Assembly: GCF_000473265.1 (NCBI RefSeq) | Contig: NZ_KI421511.1 | Span: 919,731 to 983,730, forward strand | Reading direction: 5' to 3' | From: Amycolatopsis thermoflava N1165 | GTDB taxonomy: Bacteria; Actinomycetota; Actinomycetes; Mycobacteriales; Pseudonocardiaceae | Length of the DNA: 64,000 nt | Part shown: in pieces, positions 24,391 to 33,972 of the stretch | How positions within the stretch are numbered: position 1 is the first letter of the stretch | How the letters are laid out: each line of letters begins with the position of its first letter | The notes under the pieces: model-generated | The model's database searches: none | What the model was told of the DNA's origin: nothing | What the model saw: only the letters and a program-made list of their open reading frames with translations | Position numbers and translations under genes: made by a program

Positions 24391-26049
24391 ATGACGTTCG
24401 TCATTTCCCCAGGCTGCTGTCGCGACGCCTCGTGCGTGAGCGTCTGCCCGGTCCAATGCATCCGGCCCCGCCCGGGGGATCCGGAGTTCGAGACCGCGGA
24501 GCAGCTCTACATCGACCCCGACGTGTGCATCGACTGCGGCGCGTGCGTCGAGGAATGCCCGGTGGATGCGATCCACCCGGGACACGACCTCCCCGCCGAG
24601 CTGGCCGGCTACCTGGACGTCAACGCCGGGTACTTCAGCGATCTGCCGGGCTACGACCGCGTCCCGGTGCGGCGCCCGCGGCCGCGGCTGGACGACGCGC
24701 CGGAGGAGCTGCGGGTCGCGGTGGTCGGCACCGGGCCCGCCGCGTGCTACGCGATCACCGAGCTGGCGACCATGCGCGGCACGCGGGTCAGCGTGTTCGA
24801 GCGCCAGCCCGCGCCCTTCGGGTTGGTGCGGTCCGGCGTCGCGCCGGACCACCCGCACACCCGGCTGATCGGCGACCGGTTCGGCCCGGTGCTGGCCCGG
24901 CCGAACGTCGACTGCTTCTTCGGTGTCGACGTCGGCGCCGACATCACGGTGGACGAGCTGCTCGAGCACCACCACGCGGTCGTCGTCGCGACCGGCGCGC
25001 AGGAGGACCGGCGGCTGGGCGTCCCCGGCGAGGACCTGCCCGGCGCCTTCGGTGCGAACGCCTTCGTGGGCTGGTACAACGGCCGTCCCGAGCACGCCGC
25101 GGACCGGATGGACTTCTCGGGTGAGCGCGCGGTGGTCATCGGCAACGGCAACGTGGCACTGGACATCGCCCGGATCCTGGTCCGCGACCGGGAGACCCTG
25201 GCGCGGACCGACATCGCCGACCACGCGCTGGAGGCGTTACGGCGCAGCACGATCCGGGAGGTCGTCATCGCCGGCCGTCGCGGTCCGGATTCGGTCGCCT
25301 GCAGCGCGGGGGAGCTGGGCGAGCTGGCCCGGCTGCAGGACGTGGACCTGACGGTGACGTGCTCGCGCGAGGAACTCGAGCACCTGGAGTCCACTTCGCA
25401 CACCGGCGACACCCCGCGCCGCCGGGCGAACCTCGTGCTCGAAGCCGCGCGGCGCCCCCAGCGGCCAGGGGCGAAGCGGATCGACTTCCGTTTCCTGTCC
25501 GTGCCCGTCGCGATCGAGGGAACGGACCGGGTGGAGGGGATCACCTTCGCCGAGCAGCGCATCGACCGCTCCAGCGGGTCTCCGCTGCTGGTGGAGACCG
25601 GGCGGCGAGAAACCCTGCCCGCCTCCGTAGTCGTGAAGGCGATCGGCTATTCGTCGCGGCCGCCGGCCGGTGTGCCCGTCGATCCGGCGAAGGGAGTCAT
25701 CCCGAACCGGGCGGGCCGGGTGATCGAGGACGGTGAGCCGCTGGCCGGGCTCTACTGCGCCGGTTGGGCCAAGCGCGGGCCGTCCGGTGTCATCGGCAGC
25801 AACAAGGTCTGCTCGGAGGAAACCGTCGCCGGCTTGCTGGAGGACTTCACCGCCGGCCGTCTGGCGAAGCCGGTCAAGACCCGCGCGGACCTGGACGCCC
25901 TGGTCCGCGCCCGGGTGCCGGGTGTGCTAGGGGCGGCCGGCTGGCAGCGCATCGACGCGGCCGAGCGGGACGCCGGCCGGGCCGCGGGGCGGCCGCGGGT
26001 CAAGTTCGTGTCCGTCGAGGAGATGCTGTCCGTCGCGCGGGGCCGCTGA
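24391..26049 (+). CDS. fprB: Ferredoxin-fused NADPH:ferredoxin reductase (FprB-like)
   Basis: A 552-residue fusion. Residues 1-75 are a bacterial 7Fe/8Fe-type ferredoxin (GCCRDASCVSVCPVQC, then CIDCGACVEECP). Residues from about 107 are an adrenodoxin-reductase-like FAD/NADPH domain: VAVVGTGPAACY, GVAPDHPHTR, VVIGNGNVALD for NADPH, and GWAKRGPSGVIGSN near the C-terminus. M. tuberculosis FprB has the same layout. It can supply electrons to the P450s without a separate ferredoxin gene, of which none is seen here. The ATG at 24391, ten bases after GAGGAG, is preferred to a start at 24364. Confidence 0.9.
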   Translation: MTFVISPGCCRDASCVSVCPVQCIRPRPGDPEFETAEQLYIDPDVCIDCGACVEECPVDAIHPGHDLPAELAGYLDVNAGYFSDLPGYDRVPVRRPRPRLDDAPEELRVAVVGTGPAACYAITELATMRGTRVSVFERQPAPFGLVRSGVAPDHPHTRLIGDRFGPVLARPNVDCFFGVDVGADITVDELLEHHHAVVVATGAQEDRRLGVPGEDLPGAFGANAFVGWYNGRPEHAADRMDFSGERAVVIGNGNVALDIARILVRDRETLARTDIADHALEALRRSTIREVVIAGRRGPDSVACSAGELGELARLQDVDLTVTCSREELEHLESTSHTGDTPRRRANLVLEAARRPQRPGAKRIDFRFLSVPVAIEGTDRVEGITFAEQRIDRSSGSPLLVETGRRETLPASVVVKAIGYSSRPPAGVPVDPAKGVIPNRAGRVIEDGEPLAGLYCAGWAKRGPSGVIGSNKVCSEETVAGLLEDFTAGRLAKPVKTRADLDALVRARVPGVLGAAGWQRIDAAERDAGRAAGRPRVKFVSVEEMLSVARGR

Positions 26050-26055
26050 GCACGA

Positions 26056-26090
26056 AGACGGGGCCGGTCCACTCAGGACCGGCCCCGTCT
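26056..26090. terminator. Strong bidirectional terminator
   Basis: A perfect 15-bp stem, AGACGGGGCCGGTCC (26056-26070) with GGACCGGCCCCGTCT (26076-26090), and a 5-base loop, lies between the convergent reductase and beta-propeller genes. Confidence 0.85.
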
Positions 26091-26105
26091 CGTTGTCCGC
26101 GACGA

Positions 26106-27266
26106 TCAGCCGAACACCGGGAAGGTGTTGCTGATGTCCTCGGTGACCGGGATGTCGAAGTAGGCGATCCGGTTGCCGGTGAACTCGGCGAAGAAGATCT
26201 TGCCAGGCACCGTGTTGTTCAGGTCGCAGGGCGAGGAGTACGGCGTCGGCGTGCGGAGCTCGTTGTACTCCAGGGTCTTCGGGTCGAACTGGCCGACCTG
26301 GTTGCCCAGGGTGAACGTGCCCTGCATGATGTAGAGCTTGCCGTCGCTGCCGAAGCGCATCTGCCCGGGGTTGGGCAGGGGGTTGCCGGTGAGCAGGTTG
26401 CTGGGCAGCCCCTTGCGCAGGGCGAGCAGGTCGAACTCCTCGATCTTGCCTGTGGCGTACTCGATGCGGCCAATCTTGTTCGTCAGCGTCTCACCGAAGT
26501 AGAGGTACTTGTCGTCCGGCGAAACGGTGAGCCCACCGGGGAACGCGCCCGGGGTCGGGATCGTGTACTCGGTGAACTCGTGGGTGTAGATGTCGAACAG
26601 GGCGATCTTGTTGCCGATCGCCTCGGTGAAGGCGATCGTGTTGGCCGGGCCCTTCTCCATCGCGATCGGCCCCGACAGCGGCGTGGGAATGTCGTAACGC
26701 TCCCACTGGCCAGTGGCCGGGTCGTAGCTGCCGAAGATGTTCAGTCCGATCAGGGCGAAGTAGAGCTTGCCGTCCTTGCCGAAGCTGTTGTCGAACGGAA
26801 CGCCCAGCCCGGTGTTGATGGTGGGCGTGGCGGGCAGGTTGATCGGGCCGATGTTGCCCCAGGGGAAGGGGTAGGTGTCGATGTGGAGGGTTTCCGGGTT
26901 GAGCCGCCCGAGGGCGTTCCCGGTCGCCTCGACGAACCAGATGCTGCCGTCGGGCCCCTTGTTCTGCCCGCCGGGCAGGCCGGCCAGGTTCGGCAGGGGT
27001 GTTTCGCTGACCTGGCCGGTCTCGGGGTCGACCCGCCCGTAGCGGTTGCCGATGAACTGGTCCGTCCACAACTTGCCGTTGTTGTCGACGATGACCTCGC
27101 ACGGGTAGCTGACCGGCGTGGGGAACGGGGCGTACTCCTTGATGGGGCCCGCCCCGCCCACCGCGCCGTCCGCCGCCGACGCCGGGATGGCGGCGGAGCT
27201 CGCGAGCAGGGCGGCACCGGCGACGGCGGTGAGGACTCTGCGTTTCTTGGTGACCGAACGTGGCAC
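26106..27266 (-). CDS. Secreted beta-propeller protein, virginiamycin B lyase-like
   Basis: A 386-residue protein beginning with a Sec signal peptide (basic RSVTKKRR, hydrophobic LTAVAGAALLA, cleavage near ASA-AD). The rest is repeats with DGSIWFVEATGN, DGKLYFA and NKIALFD, as in the Vgb/SMP-30-like propellers. Streptogramin lyases need two His and an E-x-H pair; only two His are visible in the mature part (ETLHI and YTHEF) and no ExH, so antibiotic lyase activity is unlikely. The GTG at 27266 follows GGAAGG by eight bases; a longer frame from 27344 lacks these signals. A GntR-type box lies about 90 bases upstream, so it may serve extracellular substrate handling for the same pathway. Confidence 0.8.
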   Translation of the reverse strand: MPRSVTKKRRVLTAVAGAALLASSAAIPASAADGAVGGAGPIKEYAPFPTPVSYPCEVIVDNNGKLWTDQFIGNRYGRVDPETGQVSETPLPNLAGLPGGQNKGPDGSIWFVEATGNALGRLNPETLHIDTYPFPWGNIGPINLPATPTINTGLGVPFDNSFGKDGKLYFALIGLNIFGSYDPATGQWERYDIPTPLSGPIAMEKGPANTIAFTEAIGNKIALFDIYTHEFTEYTIPTPGAFPGGLTVSPDDKYLYFGETLTNKIGRIEYATGKIEEFDLLALRKGLPSNLLTGNPLPNPGQMRFGSDGKLYIMQGTFTLGNQVGQFDPKTLEYNELRTPTPYSSPCDLNNTVPGKIFFAEFTGNRIAYFDIPVTEDISNTFPVFG

Positions 27267-27355
27267 TACGGCGTCCTTCCGTGGCTTCGTTGACAGGGAG
27301 CGCAGGACCGGCGGCGTCACGTCCGGACGGCCGGTCGCGAGCACGATAGCACATT

Positions 27356-27369
27356 AACTTTGTAAAGAT
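27356..27369 (+). promoter_or_regulatory. Candidate GntR-type box upstream of propeller gene
   Basis: AACTTTGTAAAGAT matches the palindrome at 24335 with one arm mismatch (AACTT versus ATCTT) and is flanked by TTAA on both sides. It is 90 bases before the GTG of the minus-strand propeller gene. Confidence 0.5.
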
Positions 27370-27411
27370 TAACTGCTTACCTGCGCGCGCGTCCGGCCCT
27401 GGTGACGCCTG

Positions 27412-28590
27412 TCAGAGGCGCTCGACGATGGTCGCGTTGGCCATGCCGCCGCCCTCGCACATCGTCTGCAGCCCGTACCGGGCGCCGGTGGCCTGGAGGT
27501 GGTTGACCAGCGTCGTCAGCAGTCGTGTGCCGGAGGCGCCCAGTGCGTGACCGAGTGCGATCGCGCCACCGCGCGGATTCAGCCGTTCGGGGTCCGCGCC
27601 GAACTCCTGCTGCCACATCAGTGGGACCGGTGCGAACGCTTCGTTCACCTCGTACGCGCCGATGTCCTCGATCGTGAGTCCGGAGCGGTCCAGCGCCTTA
27701 CGCGTGGCCGGGACGACGCCGGTGAGCATGAGCAGGGGATCGCTTCCCGTCACCGCGAACGTGTGGAACCGCGCCGTGGGCTGGAGGCCGAGGGCGTTCG
27801 CCTTCTCCTCGCTCATGATCAGCACCGCCGACGCGCCGTCGGTGAGCGGCGAAGAGTTGCCCGGCGTGATCTTCCAGTCGATTTCCGGGAAACGCTGGGA
27901 AAGGCGTTCGTCGGCGAAGGACGGGTCGAGTCCGGCAAGACCCTCCACGGTGGTCTGCGGGCGGACCGTCTCGTCGGTGCTGATCTTCGTGTTACCTGAG
28001 ACGACCGGGACGATCTCGCGGTCGAACCCGCCCGCGGACGCGGTGGCGGCCGCCCGGGCGTGGGAGCGCGCCGAGTACTCGTCCAAAGTGGCCCGGTCGA
28101 GCTTCCACCGCGCGGCGATCAGCTCGGCCGACACGCCCTGGTTCACCAGGCCCTCGGGGTAACGCGCGCCGACGGCGGGGCCGAACGGGTTCTTGCCCTG
28201 TGCGGCGAAGCCCATCGGCACCCGGCTCATCAGTTCGACACCACAGGCGATCACGACGTCGTAGGCGCCGGACAGCACACCTTGGGCGGCGAAGTGCGCG
28301 GCCTGCTGACTGGAACCGCACTGGCGGTCGATGGTCGTGGCCGGCACGTGCTCGGGGAATCCGGCGCCGAGCACGGCGCTGCGGGTGATGTTGATCGCCT
28401 GCTCACCGGCCTGGCTCACGCAGCCGCCGATGACGTCGTCGATCAGGCCGGGGTCGATTCCGGTGTGCTCCACCAGCTGCCGCAGCACCTGGGAGAGAAG
28501 TTCGGCCGGGTGGAGTCCGGACAACTGGCCGCCGGGCTTGCCCTTCCCGGATGCGGTGCGGACCGCGTCGACGATGACAGCACTGGTCAT
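27412..28590 (-). CDS. Acetyl-CoA acetyltransferase (thiolase)
   Basis: A 392-residue classical thiolase: nucleophile Cys91 in DRQCGSSQQA, the NEAFAP segment, His348 in GGAIALGHALGASG and Cys378 in MCEGGGMAN. All catalytic residues are present, unlike in the two thiolase-like proteins at 5196 and 13460. It should thiolytically release acetyl- or propionyl-CoA at the end of a beta-oxidation round. It is a single-gene transcript, divergent from the frameshifted nitronate monooxygenase gene. Confidence 0.92.
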   Translation of the reverse strand: MTSAVIVDAVRTASGKGKPGGQLSGLHPAELLSQVLRQLVEHTGIDPGLIDDVIGGCVSQAGEQAINITRSAVLGAGFPEHVPATTIDRQCGSSQQAAHFAAQGVLSGAYDVVIACGVELMSRVPMGFAAQGKNPFGPAVGARYPEGLVNQGVSAELIAARWKLDRATLDEYSARSHARAAATASAGGFDREIVPVVSGNTKISTDETVRPQTTVEGLAGLDPSFADERLSQRFPEIDWKITPGNSSPLTDGASAVLIMSEEKANALGLQPTARFHTFAVTGSDPLLMLTGVVPATRKALDRSGLTIEDIGAYEVNEAFAPVPLMWQQEFGADPERLNPRGGAIALGHALGASGTRLLTTLVNHLQATGARYGLQTMCEGGGMANATIVERL

Positions 28591-28595
28591 GATGA

Positions 28596-29734
<1,139 letters not shown>

Positions 29735-29749
29735 AAGGGGTGTTGTGAC

Positions 29750-30511
29750 ATGGAGGTCGGCAACGCGGTCGCGCTGGTGACCGGTGGCGCGTCGGGGCTC
29801 GGGCTGGCGACGGTCAGGGAGCTGCACGGCAAGGGCGCGAATGTCGTCATCGTGGATCTGCCCTCGTCGCAGGGTGAGGCGGTGGCCAAGGAGTTGGGCG
29901 ACGGGGTGGTGTTCGCCGCGGCCGACGTGACCGACGAGGCTCAGGTGTCCGCGGCGCTGGACGCGGCGGAGGCGCTGGGCACGTTGCGGATCGTGGTGAA
30001 CTGCGCGGGCATCGGCAACGCGCACAAGACGGTGGGCAAGCAGGGCGCCTTCCCGCTGGACGGGTTCGTCAAGGTCATCAATGTCAACCTGGTGGGCACG
30101 TTCAACGTGATCCGGCTGGCCGCGGAGCGGATCGCCAAGGCCGAGCCGGTGGGTGAGGAGCGCGGTGTCATCGTCAACACCGCGTCCGTGGCGGCGTTCG
30201 ACGGGCAGATCGGGCAGGCGGCGTATTCGGCGTCCAAGGGCGGCATTGTCGGGATGACGTTGCCGATCGCGCGGGATCTGGCGAGCCTGAAGATCCGGGT
30301 GGTGACGATCGCGCCGGGGTTGTTCCACACGCCGCTGTTCGCGACCCTGCCGGAGGAGGCGATCGCGTCGCTGGGCGCGCAGGTGCCGCACCCCTCGCGG
30401 CTGGGCGATCCGACCGAGTTCGCGGCGCTGGCCCGGCACATCGTGGAGAACCCGATGCTCAACGGCGAGACCATCCGGCTCGACGGCGCCATCCGCATGG
30501 CCCCGCGCTGA
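29750..30511 (+). CDS. SDR, 3-hydroxyacyl-CoA dehydrogenase type 2-like
   Basis: A 253-residue SDR with TGGASGLG at 11-18, NCAGI near 84, Ser146, Tyr159 and Lys163. The internal segment [21 protein letters not shown] with [11 protein letters not shown] is characteristic of type 2 (HSD10-like) 3-hydroxyacyl-CoA dehydrogenases, which act on 3-hydroxy-2-methylacyl-CoA and hydroxysteroids. It would do the third step of beta-oxidation on branched substrates, before the thiolase at 27412. GAAAGGGG precedes the ATG. Confidence 0.87.
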   Translation: MEVGNAVALVTGGASGLGLATVRELHGKGANVVIVDLPSSQGEAVAKELGDGVVFAAADVTDEAQVSAALDAAEALGTLRIVVNCAGIGNAHKTVGKQGAFPLDGFVKVINVNLVGTFNVIRLAAERIAKAEPVGEERGVIVNTASVAAFDGQIGQAAYSASKGGIVGMTLPIARDLASLKIRVVTIAPGLFHTPLFATLPEEAIASLGAQVPHPSRLGDPTEFAALARHIVENPMLNGETIRLDGAIRMAPR

Positions 30512-30513
30512 CC

Positions 30514-31476
30514 GTGCGCGCGCTTCAGCTCACGGAACTCACCGGGCCGGAGGGCTTGCGGCTGGTGGATTTGCCGGAGCCGCAAGCCGGTGGCGTGGTG
30601 GTGGATCTCGTCGCGGCCGGTGTGTCGTTCCCCGACCTGCTGCAGACGCAGGGGCTCTACCAGGTGAGACGGCCACTGCCGTTCGTGCCCGGGGCGGAGG
30701 GCGCGGGCGTCGTCCGCGCCGCCCCGCCGGGCAGCGGTCTGCGGGCGGGCCAGCGGGTCACGGTGCTGTCGTTCGAAGGCACCTGGCAGCAGGTGGTCGC
30801 TCTGGAGCCGGAGCGGGTGCTGCCGCTGCCGGACGCGGTCTCGCTGGAGGCGGCCGCCGGACTCCCGCTGAACTACCTGACCGGGCACTTCGCGCTGCGG
30901 CGCCGCGCGAAGGCCGGGGCGGGGGAGACGGTGCTGGTGCACGGTGCCGCCGGGGGAGTGGGCGTCGCGGCGCTGCACCTGTGCCGGGCATGGGACCTGC
31001 GGAGCGTCGCGGTCGTGAGCGACGCGCGGAAGGCCGAGGTGGCCGCCGCGGCCGGTGCCGACCACGTCGTGCTCGTGGACGGCTGGCTGGACGAGGTGCG
31101 CCGGTGGACCGGCGGGCGCGGGGTCGACATCGTGCTCGACCCGGTGGGCGGCGACCGGTTCACCGACAGCCTGCGCAGCCTCGCGCCCGAGGGGCGCCTC
31201 GTGGTGCTCGGCTTCACAGGCGGTTCGATCCCGACGGTCAAGGTGAACCGCCTGCTGCTGAACAACACCTCCGTGCTGGGTGCGGGCTGGGGCGAGATGC
31301 TCCGCCAGGAGCCCGTCTCCCTGCGGCGGCAGTGGGACGAGCTGTACCCGCTGCTCGAGCACGGCACGCTCACCGCTGCCGAGCCGACCGTGTACCCGAT
31401 GGCAGAGGCCGCAGACGCGCTCGGCGCGCTGGCGGACCGGACGGCCGCCGGCAAACTCGTGCTCGACCTGCGCTGA
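30514..31476 (+). CDS. Zinc-free medium-chain reductase (quinone oxidoreductase family)
   Basis: A 320-residue MDR protein. N-terminal GroES-like domain (VPGAEGAGVV), then a Rossmann domain with VHGAAGGVGVAALHL and DIVLDPVGGDRF. It lacks the zinc-binding residues of alcohol dehydrogenases, as usual for NADPH:quinone or enoyl reductases. The GTG start lies only two bases after the SDR stop, so it is co-translated with it. Probable role: reduction of a conjugated ketone or enoyl group in the pathway. Last gene of the catabolic island. Confidence 0.87.
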   Translation: MRALQLTELTGPEGLRLVDLPEPQAGGVVVDLVAAGVSFPDLLQTQGLYQVRRPLPFVPGAEGAGVVRAAPPGSGLRAGQRVTVLSFEGTWQQVVALEPERVLPLPDAVSLEAAAGLPLNYLTGHFALRRRAKAGAGETVLVHGAAGGVGVAALHLCRAWDLRSVAVVSDARKAEVAAAAGADHVVLVDGWLDEVRRWTGGRGVDIVLDPVGGDRFTDSLRSLAPEGRLVVLGFTGGSIPTVKVNRLLLNNTSVLGAGWGEMLRQEPVSLRRQWDELYPLLEHGTLTAAEPTVYPMAEAADALGALADRTAAGKLVLDLR

Positions 31477-31626
31477 GGTGGTTCCGGCGGCGTTCGGCGG
31501 CCGGCCGTGCGGGGGTTGGTGTCGGCCACCCGCGCCGGTGTTCCCGGAGGCCGCACGCCGAGCTGGGTCTCGCAACCAACCCGCGTCGCTGGGGAGGGGA
31601 GTGCGACCAGTGCTGGTCTCGTGGTG

Positions 31627-31666
31627 TTCAGGTGCCGTTCACGGGCTATTCACAGCTTGTATACAG
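31627..31666 (+). promoter_or_regulatory. Four-unit 11-bp direct-repeat array, PhoP/PHO-box-like
   Basis: Heptamers TTCAGGT (31627), TTCACGG (31638), TTCACAG (31649) and TATACAG (31660) are separated by exactly four bases each. The third unit contains TCACAGC, the core of the mycobacterial PhoP repeat (TCACAGC-N4-TCACAGC, from memory), and GTTCAC resembles the Streptomyces PHO box. TATACA of the last unit also looks like a -10 element, with TTCACG 16 bases upstream as -35. The array is 22 bases before the response regulator start, so autoregulation is likely. Confidence 0.65.
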
Positions 31667-31688
31667 GTTTCACTACTAGAAAACGACC

Positions 31689-32411
31689 GTGGGCAAACGG
31701 TCCGAAAGTGGGGATGGGAAGCCGCGAGTGCTCGTGGTGGACGACGAGCCGAACATCCGGGAGTTGCTCTGTTCCGCTCTCGCGGTGAACGGTTTCGAGG
31801 TGTGTGCGGTTTCGAGCGGTGGTCGTGCGCTCGACGAGGTGACCGGGCGCCCGCCCGATATCGTGGTGCTCGATGTCGGACTACCCGATGTGCACGGCTT
31901 CACGGTGGCCCGGAGGCTCCGTGCGGCCTGCGAGAAGCTGCCCGTCCTCTTTCTCACCGCGCGGGACACGGTGGAAGACCGTATCGCCGGGCTGACGGCG
32001 GGTGGCGACGACTACGTGACCAAACCGTTCAGCCTGACCGAGGTGGTGCTCCGGTTGCGGGCGATTCTGCGCCGGAGCCTCCCGGAGGAACCGGATGCCG
32101 ACGGGGTGCTGCGCTACGCGGATCTCGTGCTCGACGAGAACACCCAGCTGGTGCGGCGCGGCGATCGGGAGCTGGACCTGTCACCTACCGAGTTCCGGCT
32201 GCTCCGGTACATGATGGTGAACGCCGGGCAGGTCCTCACCAAGCAGCAGATCCTGGACCGGGTGTGGGACCGGGCGGTCGGCGAGGAGAGCCGGGTCGTC
32301 GACTCCTACATCAGCTACCTGCGCCGCAAGATCGACGCCCACGGTACGCCCCTGATCCGTACCCTTCGCGGGGTCGGCTACTCGTTGCGTGCGCCGAACG
32401 GACGCCGCTGA
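31689..32411 (+). CDS. OmpR/PhoB-family response regulator, PhoP/TcrX-like
   Basis: A 240-residue response regulator. Receiver domain: DDE near 18-20, phosphorylation site Asp62 (VVLDVGLPD), FLTARD, and YVTKPF with the conserved Lys; the linker ILRRS leads to a winged-helix domain with SPTEFRLLRYM, VVDSYISYLRRKID and TLRGVGYSLR. The wording is close to mycobacterial PhoP. The GTG start has no good ribosome site and a predicted leader of only about 17 bases. The kinase gene follows 15 bases later. The repeat arrays at 31627 and 33905 are its likely targets. Confidence 0.9.
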   Translation: MGKRSESGDGKPRVLVVDDEPNIRELLCSALAVNGFEVCAVSSGGRALDEVTGRPPDIVVLDVGLPDVHGFTVARRLRAACEKLPVLFLTARDTVEDRIAGLTAGGDDYVTKPFSLTEVVLRLRAILRRSLPEEPDADGVLRYADLVLDENTQLVRRGDRELDLSPTEFRLLRYMMVNAGQVLTKQQILDRVWDRAVGEESRVVDSYISYLRRKIDAHGTPLIRTLRGVGYSLRAPNGRR

Positions 32412-32426
32412 GCTTCCCTGGCGACA

Positions 32427-33881
32427 GTGCGATCCTTCATGCGTAGTCGTCGGCGTTGGTCCCTCCGGCGGCGGGTACTCGCCGCGGCTCTGGGACTGTG
32501 CGCGGTCGGCCTGGCGGCGTTCTCGGTGAGCAGTGTGCTTCTGCTCGAGGCGTCCATGACCGCGCGCGCGGACGGGCAGCTCACGCGTATGGCCGCGGTG
32601 CTCCGCGAGGGATGGCTGGCGCCGCCCACCGGAGGATCGGAGCTGCCCACCGAGTACTCACTGCAGGTGTACAGCGAGTCCGGCGAGTTGCGGTGGGCGG
32701 AGCCAGGCAACAGTGACGAGGGGCCTGCCGTGTCCACCGACCTCGTGCTCAGCTCGTCGACGGAGCCGGTGACGGTGCCGGACCGTGCCGGCGGTGCGAA
32801 CTGGCGTGCCATGGCCTTGCGCACCCCGGACGGGGAACGGGCCGTTGTCGCGGTCTCCCTCGAGTCGCAGGAGGACACGGTCAGCCGGCTTCTGCTCATC
32901 GAGCTCGCGGTGGGTGCGCTGATCCTCGGCCTGGTCGCCACGGTGGGCCGGATCGTGGTCCGGCTGGGGCTGCGGCCGCTGACGAGGATCGAGCACACCG
33001 CCACGGCCATCGCGGAGGGCGAGGTCCAGCTGCGGGTGACCGAGACCGACCCGCACACCGAGACCGGGCAGCTGGGCCGCGCGCTGAACACGATGCTGGC
33101 GCGCCTGGCTCAGGCGCTGCGGGACCTCGAGTCCTCGGAACGGCGGTTGCGGACCTTCGTGGCGGACGCCTCGCACGAGCTGCGCACACCGCTCACGTCC
33201 ATCCGGGGATTCGCCGAACTGTACCGCCACGGAGGGGCGACACGAGATCCCGCCGCGGAACGGGTCCTGTGGCGGATCGAGGACGAGGCGACGCGCATGG
33301 GCGCCATGGTGGAAGACCTCCTGCTCCTGGCCCGCCTGGACCGCGAACCCGGGCTGGACCTCAGCGAGATCGACCTGTGCGACCTCGCCGAGGACGTCGT
33401 CGGCGGTGCCCGCGCCCGGCATCCGGAGCGGACGGTCAGCTTGCACACGCCGGGCGAGCGGGTCCGTGTCCTGGGCGACGAGCAGCGGCTGCACCAAGTC
33501 GTCGCGAACCTGGTCGCCAACGCGCTCGTCCACTCTCCCGCCGACGCGGAGGTCCGGGTCAGCCGGATGCTGGCTTCGGAGGTGCCGAGCGGTGACCCGG
33601 CGGGCGTCGGGGGCCCCATCCCGCCGGATACGGTTGTCGCGCTAGTCGAGGTGCACGACGACGGGCCGGGGATCGACCCGGAGCACCTGCCGTTCGTCTT
33701 CGACCGGTTCTACCGGGCTGATCCCGCCCGGTCGCCGGGCGGCTCCGGCTTGGGGCTCGCGATCTCGGCGGCCCTGGTCGAAGCGCACGACGGGGTGCTC
33801 TCGGTCGCCAGCTCCCAGCGCTCCGGAACGACGTTCCGAGTGGTGCTGCCCGTGTCCGGACCCGGGGCCGCCGACCGGTGA
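32427..33881 (+). CDS. Sensor histidine kinase partner
   Basis: A 484-residue membrane kinase: TM1 about residues 17-40, an extracytoplasmic domain of about 110 residues, TM2 about 155-178, HAMP (LRPLTRIEH to TDPHTETGQL), HisKA with phospho-accepting His250 in DASHELRTP, and a catalytic domain with N box NLVANALVH, DDGPGID and GGSGLGLAIS. The start may be the GTG at 32427 or the ATG at 32439, four codons later. The arrangement matches PhoR/TcrY-type kinases. With phosphate genes immediately downstream, it may sense phosphate or an envelope signal tied to it (inference). Confidence 0.9.
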   Translation: MRSFMRSRRRWSLRRRVLAAALGLCAVGLAAFSVSSVLLLEASMTARADGQLTRMAAVLREGWLAPPTGGSELPTEYSLQVYSESGELRWAEPGNSDEGPAVSTDLVLSSSTEPVTVPDRAGGANWRAMALRTPDGERAVVAVSLESQEDTVSRLLLIELAVGALILGLVATVGRIVVRLGLRPLTRIEHTATAIAEGEVQLRVTETDPHTETGQLGRALNTMLARLAQALRDLESSERRLRTFVADASHELRTPLTSIRGFAELYRHGGATRDPAAERVLWRIEDEATRMGAMVEDLLLLARLDREPGLDLSEIDLCDLAEDVVGGARARHPERTVSLHTPGERVRVLGDEQRLHQVVANLVANALVHSPADAEVRVSRMLASEVPSGDPAGVGGPIPPDTVVALVEVHDDGPGIDPEHLPFVFDRFYRADPARSPGGSGLGLAISAALVEAHDGVLSVASSQRSGTTFRVVLPVSGPGAADR

Positions 33882-33904
33882 GCCCCGGTCCGGACACCCC
33901 GGCG

Positions 33905-33944
33905 CTCAGGTTGAGTTCACACAAACTTCCCACATTGTTCGTGT
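33905..33944 (+). promoter_or_regulatory. Second four-unit 11-bp direct-repeat array
   Basis: CTCAGGT (33905), TTCACAC (33916), TTCCCAC (33927) and TTCGTGT (33938) repeat at exactly 11 bp with 4-base spacers. The first unit differs by one base from the first unit of the array at 31627 (TTCAGGT), and the phasing is the same. It lies in the 91-base gap before the VTC operon, between the kinase stop and the ATG at 33973. Confidence 0.65.
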
Positions 33945-33972
33945 GACATGTCCTCCGACAGAGAGGAGGACC

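Noticed and set aside
26106..27266. Streptogramin resistance gene (vgb)
   Set aside because: Signal peptide and absence of the catalytic His/Glu residues argue against antibiotic lyase activity; kept as a Vgb-like propeller.
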